Source: Ovis canadensis (lineage: Eukaryota; Chordata; Mammalia; Artiodactyla; Bovidae). Taken from it: a stretch of 64,000 nucleotides of DNA. The translations under genes and the position numbers were made by a program. The notes beneath the pieces were generated by a model. It saw only the letters and a program-made list of their open reading frames with translations, was not told the DNA's origin and searched no databases. Below, one piece after another: positions 1-10,800 of the stretch (position 1 is the first letter of the stretch; every line of letters begins with the position of its first letter). The stretch spans positions 2,440,501-2,504,500 of the forward strand of contig NC_091247.1 of assembly GCF_042477335.2 (NCBI RefSeq), written 5' to 3'.

Positions 1-2086
1 GAGGGTGTCTGACAAGACCCGCAGTCCTGGGCCCATTAATGGGTGAGCTTTGAAAATTATTTTTTTTCCTGTTTGAAATGAGATTGGCTTTGAGCCCCAA
101 GCTCCTCTGTGGTCTGTCTAAAATTAGAACCCCGTTGACAAGGCAGTCTTTGTCAGGGGCCCACAGCTTGCACCAGGGGAGCAGGGAAACGTCAACAGTA
201 TGTTTTCTGTGTCAATTCTGAGTTTTTTGAGAGGCCCCGGGCAAATGGCAGCTCAGAGCAAATGTGTGCCTTTCAAAAGCTTTCTGAATCCAGCCCTCCT
301 AGCGGCTGTGATTTCAAGTCATTTGGGAGAGCAGGCCAGCTCTCCGTCCACTGACCTTATCGCCGCAGGAGCTATCCGAGCCCTTTGGGCTCGGAGCAGT
401 GATGGGATCGGGTCCTCTGCCTCCAGGAGCGCTGCAGCCTGCTGAGGCCTCCCTGTCCCTTCTGTGACCTGGACAGGGCCGTGCCCGGCCCCGCACACGG
501 GGACACTGGACGTTCAAGGGTTTGCCCGCAGGCCGGAAGCAGCCACCAGGAGCTGGGTGTGCAAGCGACCTGGCACCAACCAGCCGGGCAGGAAAAGCCA
601 GGCTGCCGGGCCAGGCATCGCCCATCCTGCTCACGGCCTCCACGTGGCTGCTGGCGCGGGACACAGGCTGACAGACACACTCGCCCGGAGACCAGCCGTC
701 CCTGTGTTAGCACTGTGTGTACGCAGCCAGGCAGGCTGTCTCCGGAACCCGTTTCCGCATCATCTCCTAGAAAGTTTTTGCAGTGATGTCTACAAAGAGC
801 AGGCCTGGGGATGCTCCATGAACAGCACTGTCCCTTCCATGGGGTTTGGGGGCCCACGGTCCCTTTCCTGGCCTGTGAACCCAGCCCTGGGCAATGCTTT
901 TACGGTCCAGCATCAGCAGCCGGTCGGCAAGGCCCTCCCGGCCTCACCTGCCAGCCTTCTTGCCTGCCCCCGCCCCCACAACACCCGCAGCTGCTCCCGC
1001 TCCGTGCCTTTGCACTTGCTCTGCCGCTTGTCTGGAAGGCCCGTCCACAACAGCAAACCCCGCACAAGATCCCAGCGTGGCCTATGCCTGCCTCAGAGTC
1101 CTTCCGCCTGCCTGCCCCGGAGCCTGCTTGGGCGTCTGGCGGTGGCCTTCCAAGACTCAAGGCCTGGGGGGCAGAGGATGTGTCTGCCTCCAGATCCTAG
1201 CTCTTGGCCGAGGTCTGCTGGGGTGGGGGGTGACCAGGACACTCGCCCAACGTCCAGCTGCCCCCTCCCGCTGCCCTTGAATGCACTAAGCAGGCGACTC
1301 ATGAGTCGTGTGGCTGACTCCTCATCCTTACTCGAGGACACCCCCTCAGCGCTTCCTAAGACAGGCAAAGCCAGGCTCCCGATCCCATTTAGAGGCCAAA
1401 GAGAGGCCAAGTGTCTTGCCCAAGGTCACCACAGTGATTGGACAGTGGCCCCCTAAAGAGATATCACCCCCGGGCTGGGAGCGGGACCTTGGAATCAGGC
1501 GCTGTGCTGATTCGATGCCGGTGAGGATCCCGGGGTGAGAGCACCCTGGTAAGGGGGGGCTCCGCCCAGCAGCCAGTGTCCTGATGAGAGGCAGGCGGGC
1601 ACAGACACGGAGGAGACAGAGGCCAAGGCCAGCGTGACGCATCCAGGTCAGCAGAGCCTGGACCCCCAGGAGATGGAAGGGGCAGGAGGGACCCGCCCCA
1701 GAGCCTCCAGAGGAAGCACAGCCCTGCCCACACCCTGGTTTTGGACTTCAGGCCTTAGACTTGGCAGAGAGCTCACTTCCATGGTCCTCCACCCCTGGCT
1801 ACCGAGGCCCCAGCAGACTCCTATAGTCAGGAGACGTCTCCTATAGGAGACGAGCTGTGGCCTGGGAACCGCGTGTCCACTTCCACTCCCAGTGGCAACA
1901 TCTCTTCCTTTCACAGACTTCCCGAGTGCTCCTGAGGACTCTCGCCAGCAGGCCCCCTTTCTTGGTGGCCTGTGGCCTGGGCCCAGGTCTGGCTATTAGT
2001 GGTGGGAAGAGTCCACCCATTGGTGGCGGCTGGGCCTCCACCCCGGTCTGCGCCTGGCCCGGGTCTGAGCTATGCCTCGTCCCCAG
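1..2086 (+). other. SARDH: SARDH intron (3' part)
   Basis: GC-rich intronic DNA. Open frames here, up to 330 codons, have no recognisable protein similarity and reflect the high GC content. It contains an old MIR-like fragment at about 1375-1450 and a small palindrome at 1819-1848. I see nothing else. Confidence 0.7.
1375..1450 (-). mobile_element. MIR-like fragment
   Basis: GCTCCCGATCCCATTTAGAG, GAGGCCAAGTGTCTTGCCCA and AGGTCACCACAGTGATTGGA resemble the antisense MIR core. Confidence 0.55.
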
Positions 2087-2249
2087 GTCCGGGCCGTGAG
2101 GCTGTCCTTCGTGGGGGAGCTGGGCTGGGAGCTGCACGCCCCGAGGCCATCCTGCCTGCCCGTGTACCAGGCCCTGATGACCGCGGGGGCCAAGCACGGC
2201 CTCGTCAATGCCGGCTACCGGGCCATCGACTCCCTGAGCATCGAGAAAG
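2087..2249 (+). CDS. SARDH: SARDH exon, fourth from last
   Basis: The acceptor is a pyrimidine-rich tract ending CCCCAG at 2086 and the donor is AAAG|GTGTGT at 2249/2250. It encodes 54 codons plus one base, from [16 protein letters not shown] to [10 protein letters not shown]. The GELGWE block is the GCV_T-family motif. No earlier SARDH exon was recognised in 1-2086. Confidence 0.95.
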
Positions 2250-5200
2250 GTGTGTGCTGGGCCTGGACCACAGGGGGGCTGCTGAGCCACACTCGCTGGA
2301 GGCTGTTGACCAGCCCCATGTGTCCCCGTGCTCCCTTCCTGCCATGCCGTGCCGCCCCATGCCCCCACACGGACTGTTTCCCCAAACCCCGTTCGCTGCC
2401 CTTGTACCAGGGCCTGGGGACGGTGCTGGCATCCCTGACCTCAGCACTCTTGGCAGGGGCGCAGGTATCTCCCAAGGGGAGGGGCCCAGAGCCAGACTTG
2501 GATTCAGCGCTGAGATTCCCAGAGAGAGCTGAAGACCATCAGAGCAGGAGGGGGGCCCTCCTAGCTGCCCGGCTCTCCACTGCCCTCTCCCCAGGGCCTC
2601 CAGCCTGATGGCAGAGATGCGTGTCGATGCTGCTGGGGGTGGTCTAACTCCAGGGCTCAGCCAGGGCACCTCCTGAGACTGAGGATGCTCCCAGCCCCCG
2701 GAAACCCCAGGTTATGGAGGGTCTAGGCTGAGGGTGTGACCGGGGGCGGGCATCCCCCAGGGCGCCTTCTGAAGTCCCCGCCCCCGCTGGACAGTGACCC
2801 GTGGCCTCCCCCACTCCAGGCTTCCGGCACTGGCACGCTGACCTCCGGGCTGATGACAGCCCCCTGGAGGCGGGCTTGGCCTTCACCTGCAAGCTCAAGT
2901 CCTCCGTCCCCTTCCTGGGGCGTGAGGCCCTGGAGAAGCAGCGGGCCGAGGGCCTCCGCCGGCGCCTGGTCGGCTTCACCCTGGACGAGTGAGTACTGCT
3001 GGGCCTGGGGGCCCCGGGAGCGGGGGGCGGCCGTGCAGACACGTGGGACGGTGCTTCTGGGCTCCGCTTGCCCCCGCAGGCCAGGCACCCTCTCCCGGAG
3101 CGCACACCGCAGCCCCCAACAGGAAGGAGACTGGGACCCGCGGGGCAGGGCTGGGTCCACAGCGGGCCCGACTCTGAAGCTGGGGCTGCAACTCAGATCC
3201 CATCAGGGCCAGGCAGGGGGCAAACTGGGCGCGGGCTGATGGCGGTTGACAGGGAGCGGACAGCGCAGCCCTCGGCAAACACAGGTTTCGTTTCCGCTTT
3301 ATTGATTTTGGCTGCACCACGTGGCTTGCAGGACCTTAGTTCCCCACCTAGGGACTGAACTCGTGCCCTTGGCAGTGACAGCTGTGAGGCCTAACCGCTG
3401 GATGGCTGGGAAGTTCCTCCGAACATGTGTCTTGAAAGGGGAAGGCCCTGCCCAGCCAAGTGGGGTTTGTGGGGGGCTGCCGCTGGGGCCCCCCGATCTG
3501 GTTGCCCATCAGGGCACTGCCATTGCCCCCCGCGTCCTGGTCAGAGCCTCCCCACAGCCCGGGAGGGGCCCTGCAGAAGGAGGGGCCAGGCTGGGGCCAG
3601 CCCCAGACAGACGGAGACCACAGGGGCCCAGGGGCAGAGTGGTTCTCGCCCAGGCCCGTGGCCAGGGTGGAAGGAAGCCCCGTGCGGGGCCGATCTCTTC
3701 TCCCCACCCCCCCACCTCCCCCCATCCCCGCCTCCCTGGCAGCTCCGAGCACGTTGCCCTTTGTGCTGGGAGCTGAGCCCGCACAGGCCCCGGGTCCCTG
3801 GTGCTGGTTGGAGGACGTGGATGGCGTGATGAGGAGCTGGGTAGCAGCCGTCCCCAGGGCGGTGGGCGTCTCTGGGTCTCGGCTGATGCCAGCGGTACCC
3901 TTTCTCCCAGATTCGGCACCTTCAAATGAAGTGTCGAGGCTTCTGAGATTGGGGTCGCTAAGTGAGCAGACCTGGGCCTGTTGTCTCCTAACTTCTCCCT
4001 GGGACCCTGTCAGGCTGCCCCTCTGCCTGACTTCTTGTCCGCTTCCTGGGGAGTACTCGGCTCTGGTTTGGGGTGCAGATAGGGCAGGGGCCGGCCGAGC
4101 CCTCCTGCCACCTGGCCCTCCAGAAACCTCCTGCTGCCTCGGAGGGCAGTGGCCACCGCCCGGCTCACCCCTCCCCAGGGTTCCCCGCGGGGATGCAGAG
4201 TCTGCCTAGGGCCGCAGCCTGGCCGGCCCGGACCGAGGAGGGACACCACCAGGATGCTGCTGCCCTGCCCTGGGGCCCTGGGCAGGGCAGGGGCCTCGTG
4301 AGGCTGTCTCCTCGCATGGACATGGCACCCCCGTAGGACGGGACCGAAGGAGACAGGATGAGTTTGCAAAGCTTCCGCCACCCCACCCGTGGGGCCCAGA
4401 CCTTGTCACCCCTGACCTCCAAACCGGGAGGCACCCAGACCCTGTTCAGACTCTGGCTCAGGGCAAGGTTCCCCCAGTTCCTGTTACTGTAATCACCCCA
4501 GCCGTGCCCCACACCCCACCGGGCACAGTCCTTGGCACCCACCCCAGGACCCGCGGGGCCACACGGTGCTGCAGCCCTGGGGGCACCTGATCCCCAGCAC
4601 CCGGCCCAGTGCCCGCAGGCATGAGGACTCAGGCAGGAGAGGGCACACCGGCCAAGGTTTACACCAAACACTTTGGCACTGGTGTTTCTGTGATTGCAGT
4701 TTAATCCTCTGCTCATTTCCTGTTTTAAATTTTCAAAAATTTTACGGCGAGCATTTGTATTTTATGTGTAAGACAGAAAATTACTTTCAATAAGTGATGC
4801 ATCACACTGTCAGCAAAGGAGAGCTGTCAGATTAAAACAGGTTGTGTGGCAGTTCCAAATCCGTGGGGCCTGCCTCCAGAAACATGAGAGTCGGGCCCTG
4901 GTTTTGATGTTTTCTGTCCATTTATCTGCTCGGAGCCTGAGCCCCAGCATCCTCGGGGGCCAGGTGAGGGGCACGTGGGCCCCTAGCAGACCAGCCCTGA
5001 GGAGTGGAGCCCGTGGTCTGGGGGGCTCTGTCCTTTCTCCTCGGCCAGGCAAAGTGCAGGAGTTCCCCCTCCGGGGGCTCTGGGGTCCCAGCCGTCTATT
5101 GCTTCTTCCAGGAAAGTGCCCATGTTCGGGCTGGAGGCCATCTGGAGGAACGGCCAGGTGGTGGGCCACGTCCGCAGGGCCGACTTCGGATTCACCATCG

Positions 5201-6497
5201 ATAAGACCCTGGCCTACGGCTACATCCGAGACCCCAGTGGCGGGCCGGTGAGTCCCCCCGCCCCTGCACTGCCACAGGGAGCCCTGGTCCCCCCTGGGGC
5301 TCTCCCTTGCACCCCTGCCTCCCTCTCTGGGTGGGCTGGGCCTGGGGGGACAGGAGACCAGTGAAGGGACTGACTGACGGGGCCCTGTCTTCCCTGGGCA
5401 TAGGTGGCGGCTGTTTCTATGTTTTCTTTCTGACAGAACCTGACTTTGGAAGCTCCAGGCTTCTCGTGGTCAGAAAGGGGCTCTGGACAGGGCTCACCCG
5501 CTCTGCTCCCTGGAGCTGGAGATCCTGTGTGTGTGCAAACGGCTGTGTGCGCACGCATCGGTGTACACACAGGGGTACCCACCTGTGAGCACACATACGG
5601 CCACACGTGCACACAGGAACACACGTGCACACAGGAACACACGTGCACACAGGAACACACGAGCACAGGCTCATTTGGGGGACTCGGCAATGAGACCGAA
5701 GGGGCGGCCTGGTCTGTGTGCAGAAAGTCTAAGCATTTTGCACAAACCGCCATTTATAAACCCCAGAAGTCTCCCGCTGGTCGCCCGCCCTCCCAGGGAT
5801 CAGTGGCTACAGGGCAGGGCTTGCTGCCCAGCGGGAGAGGTTCTCCCCAGTGCCAGACCTCGGCTCCACCGGACCCCAGGGGCTCAGGCCCAGCCCAGGG
5901 GCTCAGGCCCAGCTCAGGGGCTCAGGCCCAGCCCAGGGGCTCAGGCCCAGCTCAGGGGCTCAGGCCCAGCCCAGGGGCTCGGGCCCAGCTCAGGGGCTCA
6001 GGCCCAGCTCAGGGGCTCAGGTCCACCCCAGGGGCTCGGGCCCAGCTCAGGGGCTCAGGCCCAGCCCAGGGGCTCAGGTCCACCCCAGGGGCTCGGGCCC
6101 AGCTCAGGGGCTCAGGTCCACCCCAGGGGCTCAGGCCCAGCTCAGGGGCTCAGGTCCACCCCAGGGGCTCGGGCCCAGCTCAGGGGCTCGGGCCCAGCCC
6201 AGGGGCCCGGGGACGCGGAGTCCACATGCTCAGGGTTAGGGCAGCTCCTGGACTCAGAGGAGGGAGGGGTGTGACAGGGCAAGACAGCAGCTCCGTCCCG
6301 GGAGGCAGGCTGTGTGAGCCCGGCTCCCACGGGGCGCCGAGTGACCACGGCCACTCCTCTGTGCCCACCAGGTCTCCCTGGACTTCGTGAAGAGTGGGGA
6401 CTACACCCTGGAGAGGATGGGGGTGGCCTACGCTGCCCATGCCCACCTCAAGTCTCCCTTCGACCCTGACAACAAGAGGGTGAAAGGGGTCTACTGA
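2087..6497 (+). CDS. SARDH: SARDH, sarcosine dehydrogenase, mitochondrial (3' part, last four coding exons)
   Basis: Coding segments are 2087-2249, 2820-2988, 5112-5247 and 6372-6497, joined by GT-AG introns with compatible phases (1, 2, 0), giving 197 residues and a TGA stop. They form the C-terminal folate-binding, aminomethyltransferase-like (GCV_T and GCV_T C-terminal barrel) part of the enzyme. Recognisable blocks are [68 protein letters not shown] and the C-terminus RVKGVY. The family enzyme is about 918 residues and matrix-located. It oxidises sarcosine to glycine using covalent FAD and passes the one-carbon unit to tetrahydrofolate. The FAD domain and mitochondrial targeting peptide would be encoded left of the window. 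The gene converges on DBH, the same neighbour pair as in human. DMGDH and PDPR share this domain, but the detailed match is to SARDH. No break is seen. Confidence 0.97.
2820..2988 (+). CDS. SARDH: SARDH exon, third from last
   Basis: The acceptor is CCACTCCAG at 2819 and the donor GA|GTGAGT at 2988/2989. The first two bases complete the split glycine codon of the previous exon. It encodes [19 protein letters not shown] and on to [10 protein letters not shown], then two bases of the next split Glu codon. It covers the end of the folate-binding domain ([16 protein letters not shown]). Confidence 0.96.
3283..3420 (-). mobile_element. CHR-type cetartiodactyl tRNA-derived SINE
   Basis: The run from TTTATTGATTTTGGCTGCAC through TTAGTTCCCCACCTAGGGAC to AACCGCTGGATGGCTGGGAA matches the reverse complement of the CHR SINE widespread in whales and ruminants. 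The element lies within a SARDH intron. Family assignment is by recognised consensus. Confidence 0.75.
4640..4860. other. AT-rich island in SARDH intron, candidate conserved non-coding element
   Basis: About 220 bp of AT-rich sequence (for example TTTTAAATTTTCAAAAATTT and a TGATGCATCA palindrome near 4795) sits inside strongly GC-rich intron. I do not recognise it as an interspersed repeat. A regulatory role is inference only. Confidence 0.3.
5112..5247 (+). CDS. SARDH: SARDH exon, penultimate
   Basis: The acceptor is TTCTTCCAG at 5111 and the donor GGGCCG|GTGAGT at 5247/5248. It encodes (E)[20 protein letters not shown] through to [11 protein letters not shown], part of the C-terminal beta barrel of the aminomethyltransferase fold. 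It ends in phase 0. Confidence 0.96.
5585..5660. repeat. Short 18-bp tandem repeat, about 4 copies
   Basis: The unit ACACGTGCACACAGGAAC is repeated three times, with a fourth degenerate copy (ACACGAGCACAGG). It lies in the last SARDH intron about 220 bp before the larger VNTR. Confidence 0.85.
5881..6203. repeat. 19-bp VNTR, 17 uninterrupted units
   Basis: The unit is GGCTCAGGCCCAGCCCAGG. Unit starts fall at 5881 + 19n for n = 0 to 16 with no indel. Units differ by a few substitutions (GGCTCA/GGCTCG; CCAGCCC, CCAGCTC or TCCACCC), giving a readable variant-repeat map. Because 19 is not a multiple of 3, all three forward frames stay open and read the same 19-residue peptide repeat, so the 314-, 247- and 129-codon open frames here are artefacts. 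It lies in the last SARDH intron. Confidence 0.97.
6372..6497 (+). CDS. SARDH: SARDH terminal coding exon
   Basis: The acceptor is GTGCCCACCAG at 6371. The exon gives 41 codons from [18 protein letters not shown] to NKRVKGVY, then TGA at 6495-6497. The 17-copy VNTR in the preceding intron ends about 170 bp upstream of this acceptor. Confidence 0.97.
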   Translation, partial: VSLDFVKSGDYTLERMGVAYAAHAHLKSPFDPDNKRVKGVY

Positions 6498-6790
6498 CGG
6501 CCCGGGCGCCTCAGCGTCCAGGGACCAGCCACCTGCCACCCCGGCCCACACCACCCATGCCCAGGGACCTGCGCCGCCCTGCACACCAGGACCTGGACCC
6601 TGGCTGGAATGTGGACTCCCCTGCCCTTCGTTGAGAGCTACTTGCCATGCCCCCCAAAGATGCAGACAGAGGGGGTGGAAAGAGGACCCAGAAGGCCCGT
6701 CCTGTGGTCACTGACCGAAGGGGGGGTCTCGAGTCCACCCCCACCCTCCCATAAAAGCCACCTGCAATGCTGTGGGCTCAGGGACCAGCC
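6498..6790 (+). other. SARDH: SARDH 3' untranslated region (short form)
   Basis: Sequence after the TGA at 6497. A CATAAA variant polyadenylation hexamer at 6750-6755, followed by a GU-containing stretch (CTGTGGGCT), would give a 3' UTR of about 280 nt. A canonical AATAAA lies further on at 7623-7628. Without transcript data I cannot tell which is used. Confidence 0.45.
6750..6755 (+). terminator. Candidate SARDH polyadenylation signal (CATAAA)
   Basis: A variant hexamer 253 nt after the stop codon, with a G/T-containing stretch about 20 nt downstream. It is non-canonical, hence low confidence. Confidence 0.35.
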
Positions 6791-7622
6791 TGTAGCCCTG
6801 GAGCGCTCCTGAAGAGGAGCTTAGGAAACCCTCCAGAAGGCCCCCATGGAAGCGGGCGGCAGAGAGTCACCCAGTGCTCCGTCCCTGACGGGCAGGCTGC
6901 CTGGAGCGGCCTTGAGGGTTGCGGGTGTGTCTGGCTCGGGGGACCATGTGGGATTGATTAGTGCTGTCTGCTTCGGGCACAGTAGTGAAGGCGGAGAGCA
7001 GGTGTGCCAGGCTGGCACCGCCCCTGAGGTCAGGGTTGGCAGGATGGTCTGTTCCCAGGTCCCAGGAAGGAGGGGTGGACCCAGAAAGTGAGCTCTGCTT
7101 GTGTTCACACGGGGAAGCCCCCGGAGAGTTCCCAGCCCTGAAATCGGTGCCAGGAGCAGGGCTGGGAGGGTCTCAGCTGCCCCCCGCCCGCCAAGGTGCA
7201 GCAGCTCCCTCTCCTGCCCTGGTTTCCCCCGGGCCCCTTGCTCACCATGTCGGAGATGAAAGGGTGCTGCCGGGTGAGGACCGCCCCCCCCCACCCGGGG
7301 GGCCTCTGTCCTTGCTGTCTGACTCCGCTCTGGGCCTCATCCCCCGCTCTTCCAGTCCTCAGGGGTGGCACTCACCCAGGGCCTGGAATGAGGTGACCCC
7401 ACTGTCCCCACCCCAGGGCCTTCAGAACTGCCTGTCTTCCCTGCGGGGACGGCACCTGGCCCTGGCACCCAGGCAGCCCCCTGGGGAGGGGGCTCGAGGG
7501 GATGCGGGCAGGAAGCTGTGCGGTTGACTGGGGTGCAGAAAGTCCTGGTGGGCCCAGGGTTGGTTTCAGAGGTGCCATCCCACTCAGCGCCCTCTGTGGA
7601 CTGGGCTGAAACGGCTCAGGCT

Positions 7623-7628
7623 AATAAA
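7623..7628 (+). terminator. Candidate distal SARDH polyadenylation signal (AATAAA)
   Basis: A canonical AATAAA about 1.1 kb after the SARDH stop, with a GT-rich stretch (GTTTGTGCTTC) 20-30 nt downstream. It would imply a long 3' UTR form and could instead be chance. Confidence 0.35.
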
Positions 7629-8430
7629 GTCAAGGCCATGGGAAGACGTTTGTGCTTCAGGGGACATTTGGAGAGAAGCTGGTCCCCTCGTCAGACCGCG
7701 GCCTGGGGGCCAGGGGCCTTTCTCAAGCCTCGGGCAGAGGAGCGCCTGCAGCCCCTGCCCATAGGTGGGCCTGGGGGACCCCGAGAGGGCCCTGTGGAGC
7801 CAGGAGAGGGGAGGGGGGAGCAGGCCTGCTTCCCGGACCCTGTGGCTTGGCCCCGGACCCCCGCACGGGGCCTGTGCAGCATTCATTCCACAGCCGTCCC
7901 TGGGGGCAGCTCGGGCCGAGGGGCGGCCTGGCCCAGGCTCCACCTCGACTCCTCTCTCAGGGGCTGAGCCCAGAAACAGAAGTGTTCACGCTCCCTTCCC
8001 TGCTGGGGAGGAATAACCCTGGGCCCCTGGAAATGGCACTGGCCACCGACATGAGAGAGGCCATCATGGGCTGCACCCCTCAACCTACCCGCTTCACCCC
8101 AAAGGGCCGCTCGGGAAGGTCTGAGCCCCAGCAAGCTTCCCCATCGCTTCGGGCTGGACCGTATCACCCTCTCCCCTCGGAGCTGGTGACCTAGGCCAGC
8201 CCTTCCTCACCCTAATCCCAAAACACTCTGCTGCCTTAATTTTGGAAGGTTTTTCTGGGCAGAATGAGCACCGTGGCTCTGAGCGCCGTCTGGAGCTCTG
8301 CACAGGCAGGACTGAGCATGGCTGTTAGCAGGACACAGGAGAAGGGGCCCCCCGCCCTCAGACCCAGCCCGCCTGCGGCCAGCCATCCCGGGAGCTCTGA
8401 GCCTCCTGCAGGGACCCAGGGCAGCAACGT

Positions 8431-8720
8431 GCCCTCTGGAGGAAAGTGGACAGACCCCTGCCTACCCGACTCTCCCGCTGGCCCCTGTCCAGCAGCCTGA
8501 GCAGGGTGTTAGGGACCATGCAGGTCCCAGGTCCCTGCATCCAGCAGGGATGGTCTGCTGGCACCTGGCCTCTGGTCTCTGCATGGCCGGCAAGGATGAG
8601 GTGCCAGCTTGCTCACAATGCCTCACACTCACGGGGCTGGCCCGGGACCCCCTGCCCTCCAGCTGGTAGGAGTGGTGGCAACGGCATTTGGCAACAGAGA
8701 GGCCCCAGGGCCAGACAGCG
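8431..8720 (+). repeat. Inverted duplication, left arm
   Basis: From CTGGAGGAAAGTGGACAG to the shared motif GGCAACGGCATTTGGC and on to CCAGAC, this segment reads the same as the reverse complement of 9243-9548 with few substitutions and short indels. Both arms contain GGGACCATGCAGGTCCCAGG. I do not recognise it as a known transposon. Confidence 0.9.
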
Positions 8721-9242
8721 AGCCCGTCACATGCAAAGGTCCTGGGGTGGGCATGACCTGCCGTGTGCCCTGGGCAGTGTCGGCCTGGCTGGGCTTCCTC
8801 CACCCCGTCTGCAAAGGGTTTTAGGGCAGTGGGCAGAATGCTCTTCTGCTCTGCCTCAGTTTGGGGACACCCCAGTGGAGCTTCTGCCTGCCGAGGATCC
8901 TCCCAGACCGCACAGAAGTGCCATCCAGCCTGAACGGGCCCGAGAGTTCAGCTCACCCCCACGCCACGGAATGAAGTGCTCGCCTAGGGTGGCCAGCACA
9001 TCCCGCCCTCGTCCCTGATGGACAGGCGAGCGCTGAGCCGTCTGGCCTGGGGTCACGCACCATGAGCTTGGAGAGGGCCTGCCCGGCAGAAGCCCTGGGA
9101 CCCGAATAAGACGCTCACTCCTCCCAGGGTCCTCACCTCCTGCTCGAGCAGGAGGCAGTGGGGCCTCTATGGGCTGTGGGGAGGAGCGGGCAGTGTGGCC
9201 AGCGGGCATCCCTGAGCGTGGCCATGGGGCTGGGTACACGCA

Positions 9243-9548
9243 AGTCTGGCTCTAGCGCCTCTCCTCCGCCAAATGCCGTTGCCACCACTCCTACCAGCTG
9301 GAGGGCAGGGGGTCCCAGGCCAGCCCCGTGAGTGTGAGGCATGCAGGATCTGAGCAAGCTGGCCCCTCATCCTTGCCGGCCATGCAGAGGAGACCAGAGG
9401 CCAGGTGCCAGCAGACCGGTGCAAACGTCCTTGCGGGGTGCAGGGACCTGGGACCTGCATGGTCCCTAACACCCTGCTCAGGCTGCTGGACAGGGGCCAG
9501 CGGGAGAGTCGGGTAGGCAGGGGCCTGTCCACTTTCCTCCAGGGCGCT
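9243..9548 (-). repeat. Inverted duplication, right arm
   Basis: The partner of 8431-8720 in opposite orientation, with about 520 bp of unrelated DNA between the arms. Differences are scattered substitutions and a 13-16 bp length difference near the middle (CACCCCGCAAGG versus CATCCAGCAGGG context). Confidence 0.9.
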
Positions 9549-10794
9549 GGACGGCCTTCCAGGTGGCCTGCCGGCCGCTCCCAGAGCTCAGCGGCACGTG
9601 GCAATCCTGAGCGGCCTCAGATCGCCAGCGTGGGGCAGTGCTGGGTCCCACCTTTGCTCCCCTTCAGCTTTATCCTTCGTCTCTCCTCATGGCCCAAGGA
9701 GCCTGCTGCCAACACGCTAGCCCCCTGCACGCGGGACCTGGGGCTGCAGGTGCTGCTCCTCGGCTACCCCACTGGGCTCCCCCTCCAGCCCCCAGGCCTC
9801 TCCCAGCAGCCGGGCCCTCTTGCCTCCAGAGGAAGAAGGGACAGAATGGAAGCCCAGGGCAAAGCCTTGGTCTCAGACTGGGAGGGGATGGAGGGTGAGG
9901 GTCCCCACACAAAGGCCTCCTGGGCTGTGACGTCAGAACGGGCAGGGCTCCCCAGGATCTGGTCTAGAATCTTCCACTGAAGGCTCCCAAAGTCCCCCCG
10001 TCAGGAGTCTGCCACAAACACCATAGTCTGTGGCCAGGGATTCACAGGACACGGCGGGCTGCCTTCCATCCAAGAACCTCCTGAGAACGCAGGGAAATGT
10101 GGCATGTACGCGTGAGGCTGGGTGGGCGTGGGGGAGGGGGAGACTGGAAAGCGGGAGAAAATAGAACCATGCGTGTCCCAGGGAGACCGTTGGCAGGTTT
10201 CAGCGCGTTTTGGAAGAGCCAGAGGGGAACGGAACGGGGCTTCTTTGCCATAATGAGAAGCTTTGTTTTCCTCTGCAACGGAGCCCAGAGCAGCAGGAGC
10301 CCCCAGGAAGCCTGGGCTCAGTTTCACCTTCAGCAGCACAGGGTTGGGGCGGGGCGGCGGCAGGGACTGAGAGCCTTTGATGGTCTGGGTCCTGAGCCCG
10401 GCCCTCCCCAGGCTTTGGGAGGCTTGTCGGGCAATTCTCGTGCTTGTACCGGGGGCCGGAAGGACCTCCCTTGGCCTGGGAGACTGGTCTTGCCCTGCAT
10501 GCCTCCATGGACAAGCCCCACAGCCCTGCCGGTCCAGTTGCTCTGCCCAGTGACAGCCACATCAGGGTCGCTGGCCCCCCCGGGAGGGAGCTGGGAGGCG
10601 GGGGTGCAGGCGGCTCCCGCCCCATCAGTCTGGGACCTGGCCCCGGTGCGGAGCAGCCCGACGGAACTTCCCACCCTGATGGACGGGCTATCCCAGCAAT
10701 GCACACCGGAGCCCCGGTCGCATGTGGCTGTGGAGCGTTTGAAACATGGCTTCTGTGACTGAGAACCCAGGTGCATTATTTTACATCATTTTAA

Positions 10795-10800
10795 TTTATT
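10795..10800 (-). terminator. Minus-strand AATAAA downstream of DBH
   Basis: TTTATT on the plus strand reads AATAAA on the DBH strand, in an AT-rich patch. It lies 2.4 kb beyond the DBH stop, longer than expected for DBH mRNA, so it may be unrelated or a distal site. Confidence 0.25.

Larger units (their letters stand above)
2989..5111 (+). other. SARDH: SARDH intron between third-last and penultimate exons
   Basis: It contains a CHR-type SINE at 3283-3420 and an AT-rich island at about 4640-4860 in otherwise GC-rich DNA. No coding potential was recognised. The 570-bp intron before it (2250-2819) shows nothing of note. Confidence 0.75.

Noticed and set aside
464-1456. 330-codon plus-strand open frame at the left end
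   Set aside because: Lies in a SARDH intron; low-complexity Pro/Ala/Ser composition typical of GC-rich non-coding DNA; no domain, signal or family block recognised.
5446-6390. 314-, 247- and 129-codon open frames with a 19-residue peptide repeat
   Set aside because: All three frames translate the same 19-bp VNTR; the open frames result from the repeat, not from coding selection.
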